A stretch of 64,000 nt of DNA from Candidatus Methylacidiphilales bacterium (lineage in GTDB: Bacteria; Pseudomonadota; Gammaproteobacteria; JASGCS01): the NCBI GenBank assembly GCA_030054035.1, contig JASGCS010000001.1, positions 406,280 to 470,279 of the forward strand. The letters are read 5' to 3'. The notes below the pieces were generated by a model. The model was not told where the DNA came from, searched no databases, and saw nothing but the letters and a program-made list of their open reading frames with translations. Below, one piece after another: positions 42,886-50,486 of this stretch (the first letter of the stretch is position 1; each line of letters opens with the position of its first letter). The position numbers were made by a program, and so were the translations under genes.

Positions 42886-43893
42886 ATGACATATATACTT
42901 TTAATTGCATCATTGTTATTACTCGTACTCGCGGCAGAAATCTTAACCAACGGTTTTGAACATTTTGGCATGAGATTAAAAATCTCTGAAGGAGTAACTG
43001 GTTCTATATTCGCGGCTGTGGCTACTGCCCTACCTGAAGCAACTGTACCATTGGTTGCAATTTTTGGAAGTGCCGGAGGAAGTCAAACCTCTAATGATAT
43101 TGGTATCGGAGCTATCCTTGGCGCACCGCTGATGCTTTCTACACTTTCAATTTTTTTAATGTCGGCTTTTGTGGTTAAACAACGAACACTAACAGGTTAT
43201 GTAACCCCTGAGTACACTGGCATTAAACGAGATTTAATATTTTTTATAATTTTTTATTTGTTCGCCACCTTAGCTTTTTTTATCCCGCATGAAAGAATGG
43301 AGATAAAAATAATTATCGCTTCCATAATGGTACTAGGCTATGTGCTATATTTGAAACAAACCATTCAGGCTTCAAATAAATTAGTAGATCAAGGGCATGG
43401 TACTTCTGCAGATCACCCATTATTATTCACGCGGGTAACTAAACTACCAACTAATTTATTAACAATTATCATTCAATTAATACTTGCCTTTATCCTTATG
43501 ATTTTTTCGGCAGAAATTTTCATCGATGGAATTAAAACAGTTTCATTACAATTTGATATCTCTCCATTACTACTTTCATTGGCAATAGTTCCAGTAGCAA
43601 CTGAGCTTCCTGAGAAAGTTAATAGCATTTTATGGATAAGAAAAGGTAAAGATACCTTAGCGTTTGGCAATATCACCGGAGCACTTGTCTTTCAGGGATC
43701 ACTATTACCTGCGATTGGGATATTGTGCACTCCATGGAATCCTAACCCACTCACGATACTCTCCTCTATCATTACCATATTTGCAAGTGTATGGCTTTTA
43801 TTCATACATTCAAATAAAGGGTTTAAGATTAGTAATTTGCTAGTTTGTGGGATTTTTTATATCACCTATTTTGTGATTATCGCTTTCCAATAA
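42886..43893 (+). CDS. Sodium/calcium exchanger (CaCA) family membrane protein
   Basis: 335 residues with about ten membrane helices. The two inverted alpha repeats are clear: FAAVATALPEATVPLVAIFG near residue 45 (conserved acidic residue in the helix break) and VPVATELPEKVNSILWIRKG near residue 235 with GNITGALVFQGSLLPAIG. Probable cation/Ca2+ antiporter; ion not provable from sequence. A TATAAA/TAAAAT box (42872-42879) lies 6-8 nt before the ATG, again a very short leader. It is followed by trpB2 after 23 nt. Confidence 0.88.
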   Translation: MTYILLIASLLLLVLAAEILTNGFEHFGMRLKISEGVTGSIFAAVATALPEATVPLVAIFGSAGGSQTSNDIGIGAILGAPLMLSTLSIFLMSAFVVKQRTLTGYVTPEYTGIKRDLIFFIIFYLFATLAFFIPHERMEIKIIIASIMVLGYVLYLKQTIQASNKLVDQGHGTSADHPLLFTRVTKLPTNLLTIIIQLILAFILMIFSAEIFIDGIKTVSLQFDISPLLLSLAIVPVATELPEKVNSILWIRKGKDTLAFGNITGALVFQGSLLPAIGILCTPWNPNPLTILSSIITIFASVWLLFIHSNKGFKISNLLVCGIFYITYFVIIAFQ

Positions 43894-43901
43894 ATTTTTA
43901 A

Positions 43902-43907
43902 TATAAT
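43902..43907 (+). promoter_or_regulatory. Probable -10 box of trpB2
   Basis: TATAAT ending 9 nt before the trpB2 ATG, so the leader would be about 3 nt. No good -35 was found at 16-18 nt. Confidence 0.4.
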
Positions 43908-43916
43908 GGTGTACAG

Positions 43917-45287
43917 ATGAAAAAAATATACCTTGCTGAGAATGATCTTCCACGAAGTTGGTATAACATTCTTGCGGATTTAGAAAATAAGCCATTGCCC
44001 CCACTTCACCCAGTTTCCAAGCTACCAATCGGCCCTGCAGATTTGTCGCCTATTTTCCCTATGGAGCTTATAAAACAAGAAGTAAGTTCAGAGCCCTTTA
44101 TTGAAATACCTGACGAGGTAGTTAATAAATATTTAATTTGGAGACCTAGCCCACTTATAAGAGCTACAGAATTTGAAAAAGCCCTCGGTGGGTCAGTTTC
44201 CATTTATTATAAATATGAAGGTACAAGTCCCGCAGGGTCGCATAAACCTAATACTGCATTGGCTCAAGCATACTATAACAAAAAAGAAGGAGTTAAAAAA
44301 TTAACCACCGAAACCGGTGCGGGACAATGGGGTACGGCACTTTCTTTCGCCTGCCAACAATTTGGATTAGCGTGTGAAGTATACATGGTGAAAATCAGCT
44401 TTGATCAAAAACCTTATAGAAAAATATTGATGAATTCTTTTGGAGCAAAAGTAATCGCCTCACCAAGTAGAGACACACAGGCAGGAAAAAAACAGCTTGA
44501 ACTAAACCCTCAATCAAATGGTAGTCTTGGAATTGCAATTTCAGAAGCAATAGAAATGGCTGCCCAAGATGAGCACACAAAATACTCACTTGGATCTGTA
44601 CTTAATCATGTCTTAATGCATCAAACCATAATAGGCCAAGAGGCAAAAAAACAACTTGAAATCGTAGGTGAATATCCTGATATCATTATCGCTCCTCTGG
44701 GAGGAGGTTCTAATTTTGCTGGAATCTGTTTTCCTTTCTTAAGAGATGTCATAAAAAGAAATAAAAAAACCAGATGTATTGCCGTTGAACCAGCCTCTTG
44801 TCCTAAGCTAACTAAAGGAAAATTTCTATATGATTTTGGTGATACTGCAGGCTACACTCCGTTATTACCCATGTACACGCTTGGGCATAATTTTAATCCC
44901 GCCGCCATACATGCAGGTGGTTTGCGTTATCATGGAGCAAGTGTGATCATAAGCCAACTACTTAAAGACAAACTTATAGAGGCCTCGGCTATTCAACAAC
45001 TAGAGTGTTTTAAGGCTGGGTTATTATTTTCACAGACCGAAGGTATACTTCCCGCACCAGAAGCTAGTCATGCTATCGCTCAAGTAATTAGAGAAGCAAA
45101 ACAAGCACAGCTTGAGGGCAAGAAAAAAACCATACTTTTTAATTTATGTGGACATGGGTATCTAGATCTACAGGCGTATCAAGACTTTTTTGAAAATAAA
45201 TTAACTGATCATGAGCTTTCCGAAGCTGATTTAGTTAATACTATTAAAGAACTAGAGCAACTACAACCAAAAACAATAGGAGTATAA
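43917..45287 (+). CDS. trpB2: Tryptophan synthase beta-like PLP enzyme, TrpB2 type
   Basis: 456-residue PLP enzyme of the TrpB2 class (distinct from the usual TrpB1). Seen: the TrpB2-specific N-terminus DLPRSWYNILADL and HPVSKLPIGP, IWRPSPLIRA, the PLP lysine in GSHKPNTALAQAYY, TTETGAGQWGTALSFA, PLGGGSNFAG (phosphate loop), YTLGHNFNPAAIHAGGLRYH and CGHGYLDLQAY. No trpA is near. TrpB2 enzymes condense indole and serine and may salvage indole or act on O-phosphoserine. The class is most common in archaea and some bacteria. Ends 1 nt before the peroxiredoxin ATG. Confidence 0.93.
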   Translation: MKKIYLAENDLPRSWYNILADLENKPLPPLHPVSKLPIGPADLSPIFPMELIKQEVSSEPFIEIPDEVVNKYLIWRPSPLIRATEFEKALGGSVSIYYKYEGTSPAGSHKPNTALAQAYYNKKEGVKKLTTETGAGQWGTALSFACQQFGLACEVYMVKISFDQKPYRKILMNSFGAKVIASPSRDTQAGKKQLELNPQSNGSLGIAISEAIEMAAQDEHTKYSLGSVLNHVLMHQTIIGQEAKKQLEIVGEYPDIIIAPLGGGSNFAGICFPFLRDVIKRNKKTRCIAVEPASCPKLTKGKFLYDFGDTAGYTPLLPMYTLGHNFNPAAIHAGGLRYHGASVIISQLLKDKLIEASAIQQLECFKAGLLFSQTEGILPAPEASHAIAQVIREAKQAQLEGKKKTILFNLCGHGYLDLQAYQDFFENKLTDHELSEADLVNTIKELEQLQPKTIGV

Positions 45288-45288
45288 A

Positions 45289-45921
45289 ATGGCAGTAAAA
45301 AAGAAAATCGCGACTAAGAAAAAAATACTTGCTAAAAAGAAAATTGTTACTAAAAAGAAAGCAACATCAAAGAATAAAGTTGTAGCAAAGAAGAAAACTG
45401 TTACTAAAAAGAAAATCGCGACTAAGAAAAAAACTCTAAGCACGGTTAGCCAGCAACCATCTAACCCAATTCCAAGCATCGGAAACCCCGCACCAGACTT
45501 TGAGTTTATTCATCAAGGCCGAAGCGAGAATATCGGTGATTTCGCAGGAATTATTGTCCTCTATTTTTACCCAAAAGATGACACCCCAGGTTGTACTATT
45601 GAGGCAAATGGCTTTAATAAAATCGTTTCACAGTTAGCTGACCGGCAAGCAATAGTTGTTGGGGTATCTCCAGACTCAGCTGTTTCTCACGCAAAGTTCA
45701 AAGATAAATACAGCTTGTCTTTTTACCTAGTCCCAGACACCGATCAGACAGTCTCCAAAAAATATGGTTGCTGGGTAGAAAAGTCTATGTATGGTAAAAG
45801 TTATATGGGTGTAAGTAGGACTACTTTCATTATTAAGAATGGCATTATCACACATGTGTTCACAAAAGTTTCACCTAACGAACACGCGGAAGAAGTACTC
45901 TCTGCGGTGAACTCATTATAA
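45289..45921 (+). CDS. bcp: Peroxiredoxin (BCP/PrxQ type) with lysine-rich H1-like N-terminal tail
   Basis: 210 residues. Residues about 3-49 are repeats such as KKKIATKKK and AKKKIVTKKK, almost only K, A, T, V, I; this resembles histone H1/AlgP-type DNA-binding tails. Residues about 60-210 are a complete Prx domain: GNPAPDFEF, YFYPKDDTPGCTIEANGF (peroxidatic Cys about residue 102), SPDSAVSHAKF, PDTDQTVSKKYG, EKSMYGKSYMGVSRTTFII. The alpha2 resolving Cys five residues on is Asn; the only other Cys is at about 161. GGAG at 45279-45282 is a good ribosome-binding site. Likely DNA-associated peroxide defence, by inference. Confidence 0.9.
   Translation: MAVKKKIATKKKILAKKKIVTKKKATSKNKVVAKKKTVTKKKIATKKKTLSTVSQQPSNPIPSIGNPAPDFEFIHQGRSENIGDFAGIIVLYFYPKDDTPGCTIEANGFNKIVSQLADRQAIVVGVSPDSAVSHAKFKDKYSLSFYLVPDTDQTVSKKYGCWVEKSMYGKSYMGVSRTTFIIKNGIITHVFTKVSPNEHAEEVLSAVNSL
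45298..45433. repeat. Degenerate repeats encoding the lysine tail of the peroxiredoxin
   Basis: A block of 28 identical bases (core GAAAATCGCGACTAAG) occurs at 45298-45325 and again at 45406-45433, with diverged copies between. This suggests internal duplication of an original K/A/T unit. Confidence 0.7.
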
Positions 45922-47253
45922 CAAGCTTACTAACTGTTTAACATGGGCACGAAGTTCAGGGACCGCTGTAGCTTCATAATACTTGGCTTTTAAAAGCGGG
46001 CCGAGATAGAGTAAATTTTTATTAACTTCGCCTCTACTGTTTACAGTTCGGTAAGTGTTTGTGACTTGCAAACCAAGGTTGTGAGAATCTGGAATAATAG
46101 TACCTTGTTTAACTAATTGCTCTATGAGCGGATCTTTTTCTTTTGTAATATCTACATTTGGTCCTGTGCAATTAATAATGCAGTCTGCCCTAATAGTTGG
46201 AATTTTTTTTGAGCTAGTGCTAACTTGTATTACCCCATTAATCATTGTCGCCGAAATACAGTTAGCTTTATAAAAAGTAACAAGCTTATTTTTTATTGCT
46301 TCAGTAATTTTTGCATGTAACTGCGGAGAAATTCTATGTCTATGAGTTTCCCAAAAAGGTGCGATTTTTTTTAAAAATTTTGACTGTTCAACAATAGATA
46401 AACTTTGCCATAATTCAGGGGTTATTTTTCTGAGCTCAATAAATAGGTCTCTCCAGTCTCCACCATTATTTCTGACCTGGGAAAGGGTCATTCTAAATTG
46501 ATGTAATTTTAATCGTAGAGAAGATTGACGGATGATTGAATCGCATGATACAGCTACCTCAGGAATTACATGCAAGCCTCTATGCGGTTGAGGGAGCACA
46601 CCATTTCTAGACATTGCGACAATACTTTTTATTCCTTTATCTAACAACAATGAAGCAATATCTAAAGCGGTTAACCCTGAACCAATAAGTAACACGTTTG
46701 CTGAAGGTGAAATGGTAAGTAACTTATTGGCTTGAGAGGCAGGGTGCCATGGGTCACTAATACAATTACTGCTACTTTCCCAAGGTAGGTTAGTAATTCC
46801 CTGTGGTATTTTTGAAGGAAAGTTTCCTAAGGCAAGTATCGCAAGATCTACTTGATGCATATCATCTTTATCAGTTACTATGTGGGCAGATTCATGATTA
46901 GTTTGAATTGCAATTACATTAGACCTTACCACAGTAAGAGAAGGTGTTTTGACAAAATAGGATCTTAAATACTCTCCATATAATTTTCTAGGAACAAAAT
47001 CTTCCGGATGGTATGTATAACCTTGTTCACAAAGCCAAAGATAAAAATCATTTTCTTGCCCATCTATCATGCCCATTCTTCCGGCTGGAACATTTAGTAA
47101 GTGAAAAGGAGAGTTCGTACCATAGGCAACCCCACTTCCGATAAGTGAAGATCGAGAATATATCGTTATGCTGGAATTAGGAAATTTTTTTCTAAGTGAG
47201 TAGCATAATGCCACTCCACAAAACCCCGCTCCAATAATCGCTATTTTATCCAT
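45916..47253 (-). CDS. FAD/NAD(P)-binding oxidoreductase, YdhS/NAD_binding_9 type
   Basis: 445 residues from MDKIAIIGAG at 47253; upstream codons overlap yhhQ and look non-family. Seen: dinucleotide fold AIIGAGFCGVALCYSLRKKF, GVAYGTNSPFHLLNVPAGRM, which is typical of the family, a second nucleotide loop VLLIGSGLTALDIASLLL and the late NCTGPNVDI. Substrate unknown; related proteins include hydroxyacylglutathione-like annotations and YdhS. It is translationally coupled to yhhQ (8-nt overlap) and converges on the peroxiredoxin gene (6-nt overlap). Confidence 0.85.
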   Translation of the reverse strand: MDKIAIIGAGFCGVALCYSLRKKFPNSSITIYSRSSLIGSGVAYGTNSPFHLLNVPAGRMGMIDGQENDFYLWLCEQGYTYHPEDFVPRKLYGEYLRSYFVKTPSLTVVRSNVIAIQTNHESAHIVTDKDDMHQVDLAILALGNFPSKIPQGITNLPWESSSNCISDPWHPASQANKLLTISPSANVLLIGSGLTALDIASLLLDKGIKSIVAMSRNGVLPQPHRGLHVIPEVAVSCDSIIRQSSLRLKLHQFRMTLSQVRNNGGDWRDLFIELRKITPELWQSLSIVEQSKFLKKIAPFWETHRHRISPQLHAKITEAIKNKLVTFYKANCISATMINGVIQVSTSSKKIPTIRADCIINCTGPNVDITKEKDPLIEQLVKQGTIIPDSHNLGLQVTNTYRTVNSRGEVNKNLLYLGPLLKAKYYEATAVPELRAHVKQLVSLL

Positions 47254-47917
47254 GCAATGAAAAAATAGAGTAGCGAATTCCCCTATCATAGGTGTCAATT
47301 TTTTCAGTTTTCTTCACCCACACAATTAACAAGATTGTGATCGGCATAAGGACACACTCTATCCCGAACTTGACCACAGTTTCCGAAGTAATTATTTGTA
47401 AAATCACCGATGCATGGTAGGTTCCATAAAAAGCGATGCATACAAACACCACACTATCAATGATATGAGCAACGATAGATGAAACCAATACTCTAAGCGA
47501 AATAAATTTACCTTCTGAGCGTACTTTCATTTTGCTTACTATTATAGAATTTGCAAATTCACCACAAAGGTAAGCTAGAGAAGATGCGATGACAATCCGT
47601 GGGGTCTGCCCGAGGACCTGCACAAAAGCCTCCTGATTCTGCCATTCAGGAATGCTTGGAAGCATAATAATAATTTGAAATACCATTGATGCAAGGACCA
47701 TTGAGAATAGCCCTAACCAAATGATTTTTCTACTTTTTTTAAACCCATAGACCTCAGTAACTAGATCACTGATAATGTAGGCAAATGGAAAAATGATGTT
47801 AGCGGCACTAATAGAAAAGTAACCCACAGGCATAATTTTTTGTGCGGTAATCATTGATATAACCATAGTTGTTGAAAGCAGCACTGCCCAAATGGCATAA
47901 AGTTTGTGTGTTTGCAT
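47246..47917 (-). CDS. yhhQ: Queuosine precursor transporter YhhQ
   Basis: Inner-membrane protein of the VUT/COG1738 family, 223 residues, about six helices. E. coli YhhQ imports preQ0/preQ1. Seen: NIIFPFAYIISDLVTEVYGFKKSRKII with the family Asp-Leu-x-T-E-x-Y-G motif, ASSLAYLCGEFANSIIVSKMK and SSIVAHIIDSVVFV. With queH at 29037 it supports queuosine use in this cell, by salvage and probably by synthesis. The FAD enzyme gene overlaps its end. Confidence 0.93.
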   Translation of the reverse strand: MQTHKLYAIWAVLLSTTMVISMITAQKIMPVGYFSISAANIIFPFAYIISDLVTEVYGFKKSRKIIWLGLFSMVLASMVFQIIIMLPSIPEWQNQEAFVQVLGQTPRIVIASSLAYLCGEFANSIIVSKMKVRSEGKFISLRVLVSSIVAHIIDSVVFVCIAFYGTYHASVILQIITSETVVKFGIECVLMPITILLIVWVKKTEKIDTYDRGIRYSIFSLHG

Positions 47918-47931
47918 AGAAGTTAGGTTAT

Positions 47932-47946
47932 TATAATGTGCAAGGA
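47932..47946 (+). promoter_or_regulatory. -10 box and Shine-Dalgarno of corA
   Basis: TATAAT at 47932-47937 contains the first in-frame ATG of corA, which argues against that start. AAGGA at 47942-47946 sits 7 nt before the ATG at 47954, which decides for 47954. Confidence 0.5.
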
Positions 47947-47953
47947 TAAAGTT

Positions 47954-48922
47954 ATGTTAATCAACGCTACAGTTTACCAAAACGGAAAAAAAATAAAAGA
48001 TTGCAACCTAGATGAAGTGCGGTCATATAGCAAACAACAAAAGCACTTTACCTGGATAGCCCTCGCAAACCCAACTTTTGAAGAAATGACATTGATGCAA
48101 GATATCTTTGACCTGCACCCACTTGCCGTAGAAGACTCCTTACGAGGAAACCAAAGAGCAAAATTAGAAGAATACGATAATACCCTATTCACGGTGCTTC
48201 AATTACCTGAAATTGATGGGGCAAGTTTACATATTGGCAATCTTTGTATTTTTGCCGCTAACAATTTTTTACTTTCAATTCGTATACATAGCAATATCAC
48301 CTATCACCATGTACGCCTCCAATGTGAAAAAGAAACCGAGCAGTTCAAAATTGGCCCAGGTTACATTTTATATGCATTAATGGACGCAACCGTAGATCGT
48401 TATTTCCCACTCCTGCAGTGGTTTGAAAATGAACTAGAGACTGTGGAAGCTGACATTTTCTCCTCAAACCATAAAACCAGAGTAAATACGCTAAGACTTT
48501 ATAATTTAAAACAGCAAGTCGCTTCTCTAAAGAATGTTGTTGCGCCACTCATTGAAGTAGCGTTTAAACTCTATGGTGGAAGAACTCACGCACTATGCAA
48601 GAACTTGGAAGAATATTTCAGAGATGTCAATGACCATCTCAATAAAATAAATTTTGATATTGACAACCTTCGGGAAACTATTGCAACTGCGATACAGGTT
48701 TCATTGTCAATGGTTGCAATTGAAGACAACGAGATAACAAAAAGACTTGCGGCCTGGGCTGCAATTTTTGGTATACCAACAATTCTAGCAAATATTTGGG
48801 GGATGAATTTTAAATATATGCCAGAGCTAGAATGGAAATACGGGTATGTCTTTGCGATTTTCTTAATATTTGGGGTAAGTATATGGCTGTACACTCGGTT
48901 TAAGAAACATAAATGGATATAG
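47954..48922 (+). CDS. corA: Magnesium/cobalt transporter CorA
   Basis: Pentameric Mg2+/Co2+ channel, 322 residues from 47954. The large cytosolic domain includes DIFDLHPLAVEDSLRGNQRAK and a long helical stalk (about residues 185-270). It ends with two membrane helices separated by the signature Gly-Met-Asn in NIWGMNFKYMPELEWKYGY, then a basic tail. It diverges from yhhQ and is followed closely by dsbB. Confidence 0.96.
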   Translation: MLINATVYQNGKKIKDCNLDEVRSYSKQQKHFTWIALANPTFEEMTLMQDIFDLHPLAVEDSLRGNQRAKLEEYDNTLFTVLQLPEIDGASLHIGNLCIFAANNFLLSIRIHSNITYHHVRLQCEKETEQFKIGPGYILYALMDATVDRYFPLLQWFENELETVEADIFSSNHKTRVNTLRLYNLKQQVASLKNVVAPLIEVAFKLYGGRTHALCKNLEEYFRDVNDHLNKINFDIDNLRETIATAIQVSLSMVAIEDNEITKRLAAWAAIFGIPTILANIWGMNFKYMPELEWKYGYVFAIFLIFGVSIWLYTRFKKHKWI

Positions 48923-48930
48923 GCTACCCG

Positions 48931-49422
48931 ATGAATTTATTTACTTCAATTCCAATCTTGCAATCACTAGTAATTGCATTTGTTTCATTTTTTGGATTTA
49001 TTTTTGCAATTTTTCTACAAATCACCGCAGGCTACCTTCCATGCCCTCTTTGTATTATGCAACGATATAGTTACGGTGTGATATTTCTACTGGCACTTTG
49101 TGCAATTTATTGGTACCAAAATACTAAGGTGAAAATAATGCATTTCTTTTTGCTCCTAGTTAGCTTAATCAGTGTGTGTATTGCATTAGCTCATCTTTAT
49201 ATCAGATACGGAAAGGCACCAAGTCAAGAATGCATAGCTGATCCCCTTGAGCTTGCCCTAAATTCATTTTGGTTCGCTAAATGGTTTCCCACGATGTTTT
49301 CATCCTTAGGGAGTTGTGTGGACATAAGTCCGCCCATACTTGGATTAGATATTATCATATGGTCAGCACTAGGATCTGGCACGATGTTAGTTTTCAGCGT
49401 TTTTTTATTTATTAAAAAATAA
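48931..49422 (+). CDS. dsbB: Disulfide bond formation protein B
   Basis: Inner-membrane quinone reductase that reoxidises DsbA. 163 residues from the ATG at 48931, four membrane helices. Cysteine pairs: first periplasmic loop P-C-P-L-C-I-M-Q-R, where the arginine contacts quinone, and second loop with C in SQECIADPLE and C in LGSCVD. The start six codons earlier overlaps corA and is less likely. Its stop abuts that of the converging tautomerase gene. Confidence 0.94.
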   Translation: MNLFTSIPILQSLVIAFVSFFGFIFAIFLQITAGYLPCPLCIMQRYSYGVIFLLALCAIYWYQNTKVKIMHFFLLLVSLISVCIALAHLYIRYGKAPSQECIADPLELALNSFWFAKWFPTMFSSLGSCVDISPPILGLDIIIWSALGSGTMLVFSVFLFIKK

Positions 49423-49818
49423 TTAGAAATTATTTCTCAAGCTACCAAGCCGGTAATCAGGCGCTACGAATTCAGCAATTTGTAAAGTGGCACCCCATGG
49501 GACAGTCGAAGTAGCTAATATTTCACATTCACTATTGATACGCTGCGTTAGATCAAAACCAATTGACTCAATTAACTCTTTACTCCGACCTGGTGCAATG
49601 ATTAAATGGACAAATAAAAATGGGTAGGCTCTTTTACCATCTGCAACTGAATCATACTCGGCCTTAAGAGCAAAGACTCTAATCGCACCCAAGGGGAACA
49701 CGGCTTTTCCAGAACTATCCTTCATGCATGCTAGGCAGTCTCTCAGGGCTTCGCAGAGTAGTGCAATGTTAAGATGCTTGGCAATCTCTTGATTGTATTG
49801 TATTGTGGCATGTGGCAT
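49423..49818 (-). CDS. 5-carboxymethyl-2-hydroxymuconate isomerase-like tautomerase
   Basis: 131 residues of the CHMI/HpaF-like branch of the tautomerase superfamily. Pro2 (MPHATIQYN) would be the catalytic N-terminal proline after Met removal; PLGAIRVFALKAEYDSVADG and FLFVHLIIAPGRSKEL fit the family. HpaF works in 4-hydroxyphenylacetate breakdown, but no other hpa gene is near, so the physiological substrate is open. Probably cotranscribed with the upstream VTT gene (4-nt gap). Confidence 0.8.
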   Translation of the reverse strand: MPHATIQYNQEIAKHLNIALLCEALRDCLACMKDSSGKAVFPLGAIRVFALKAEYDSVADGKRAYPFLFVHLIIAPGRSKELIESIGFDLTQRINSECEILATSTVPWGATLQIAEFVAPDYRLGSLRNNF

Positions 49819-49822
49819 ATCG

Positions 49823-50407
49823 CTAGACTACCACACGAAAAATAACAACAAAAAGAATAAAAAATAATCCAAGCGCAACTAAAATATGAATAAAATATTT
49901 TTTTAGAATTTGTTCAATTTGATCATTAAATTTATAGATCAGGTATGCGGCGGTGAAAAATCTCATACCCCGTGAAATGGAAAGGGCAAAGATAAATACC
50001 AACAAATTGATTTCTTGACTGCCAGCAACAAATGATGTAAAGAGGATAGGAAGCGGTAGGGCGCCGAGGATAAATACTGCATAAAAACCCCATTGGGATA
50101 ATTGCTTTTTGACCGATATTTCATCATAGCCGAGCGAAGGAAAGCTAGTTAAAATATCAGCAATTTGAATTGTAAAAAATCTACTCAATAAATACACCGA
50201 AACAGCTCCAGAAACAGTACCTACTAATCCGACAAAGGCCATATAGGCCCATTTTTTAGGTTGGGCTGTGCAAATTGGAGTCAGCAGTACTTCAACGGGA
50301 GGAAGCCAAGGAAAAAAAGCATCAAAATAGCCGTTAGCTAAAAGATAGTAGTGTGCATGGCTACTCTTGCACTTTTCTAATAGATATTCAACTAATTTGT
50401 GTAACAA
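49823..50407 (-). CDS. yqaA: YqaA-type VTT/SNARE-associated domain membrane protein
   Basis: 194 residues, TTG start, four or five membrane segments. Seen: PWLPPVEVLLTPICTAQPKK near the N-terminus (re-entrant loop region with conserved Pro and Glu), VGTVSGAVSVYLLSRFF and VFILGALPLPILFTSFVAGS, matching the YqaA branch of the DedA/VTT family. These proteins are thought to act in lipid or ion movement across the inner membrane; no firm role. A 79-nt gap separates it from clpB upstream and holds a TGCTAA/TTAGCA inverted repeat (50434-50456) without a T-run. Confidence 0.85.
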   Translation of the reverse strand: MLHKLVEYLLEKCKSSHAHYYLLANGYFDAFFPWLPPVEVLLTPICTAQPKKWAYMAFVGLVGTVSGAVSVYLLSRFFTIQIADILTSFPSLGYDEISVKKQLSQWGFYAVFILGALPLPILFTSFVAGSQEINLLVFIFALSISRGMRFFTAAYLIYKFNDQIEQILKKYFIHILVALGLFFILFVVIFRVVV

Positions 50408-50486
50408 TGGTGTGAGTTATGGTAATCAGATCTTTTAATTGCTAAGCTAAGGTATTTTAGCATAATAGACCCACATAACTAAATAA

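Noticed and set aside
45298-45433. Repeat array considered as CRISPR-like
   Set aside because: Repeats are in frame within a coding region, degenerate, and lack unique spacers.
45261-45479. Minus-strand frame rich in Phe/Leu/Val that looks like a membrane protein
   Set aside because: Mirror image of the lysine repeats of the peroxiredoxin; AAG/AAA read backwards gives Leu/Phe.
47936-47953. corA start at the first in-frame ATG
   Set aside because: This ATG is part of the TATAAT box; the ATG at 47954 has AAGGA at the right distance.
50434-50456. Inverted repeat TGCTAA/TTAGCA between clpB and yqaA as a terminator
   Set aside because: Short AT-rich stem with no T-run in either direction; not convincing.
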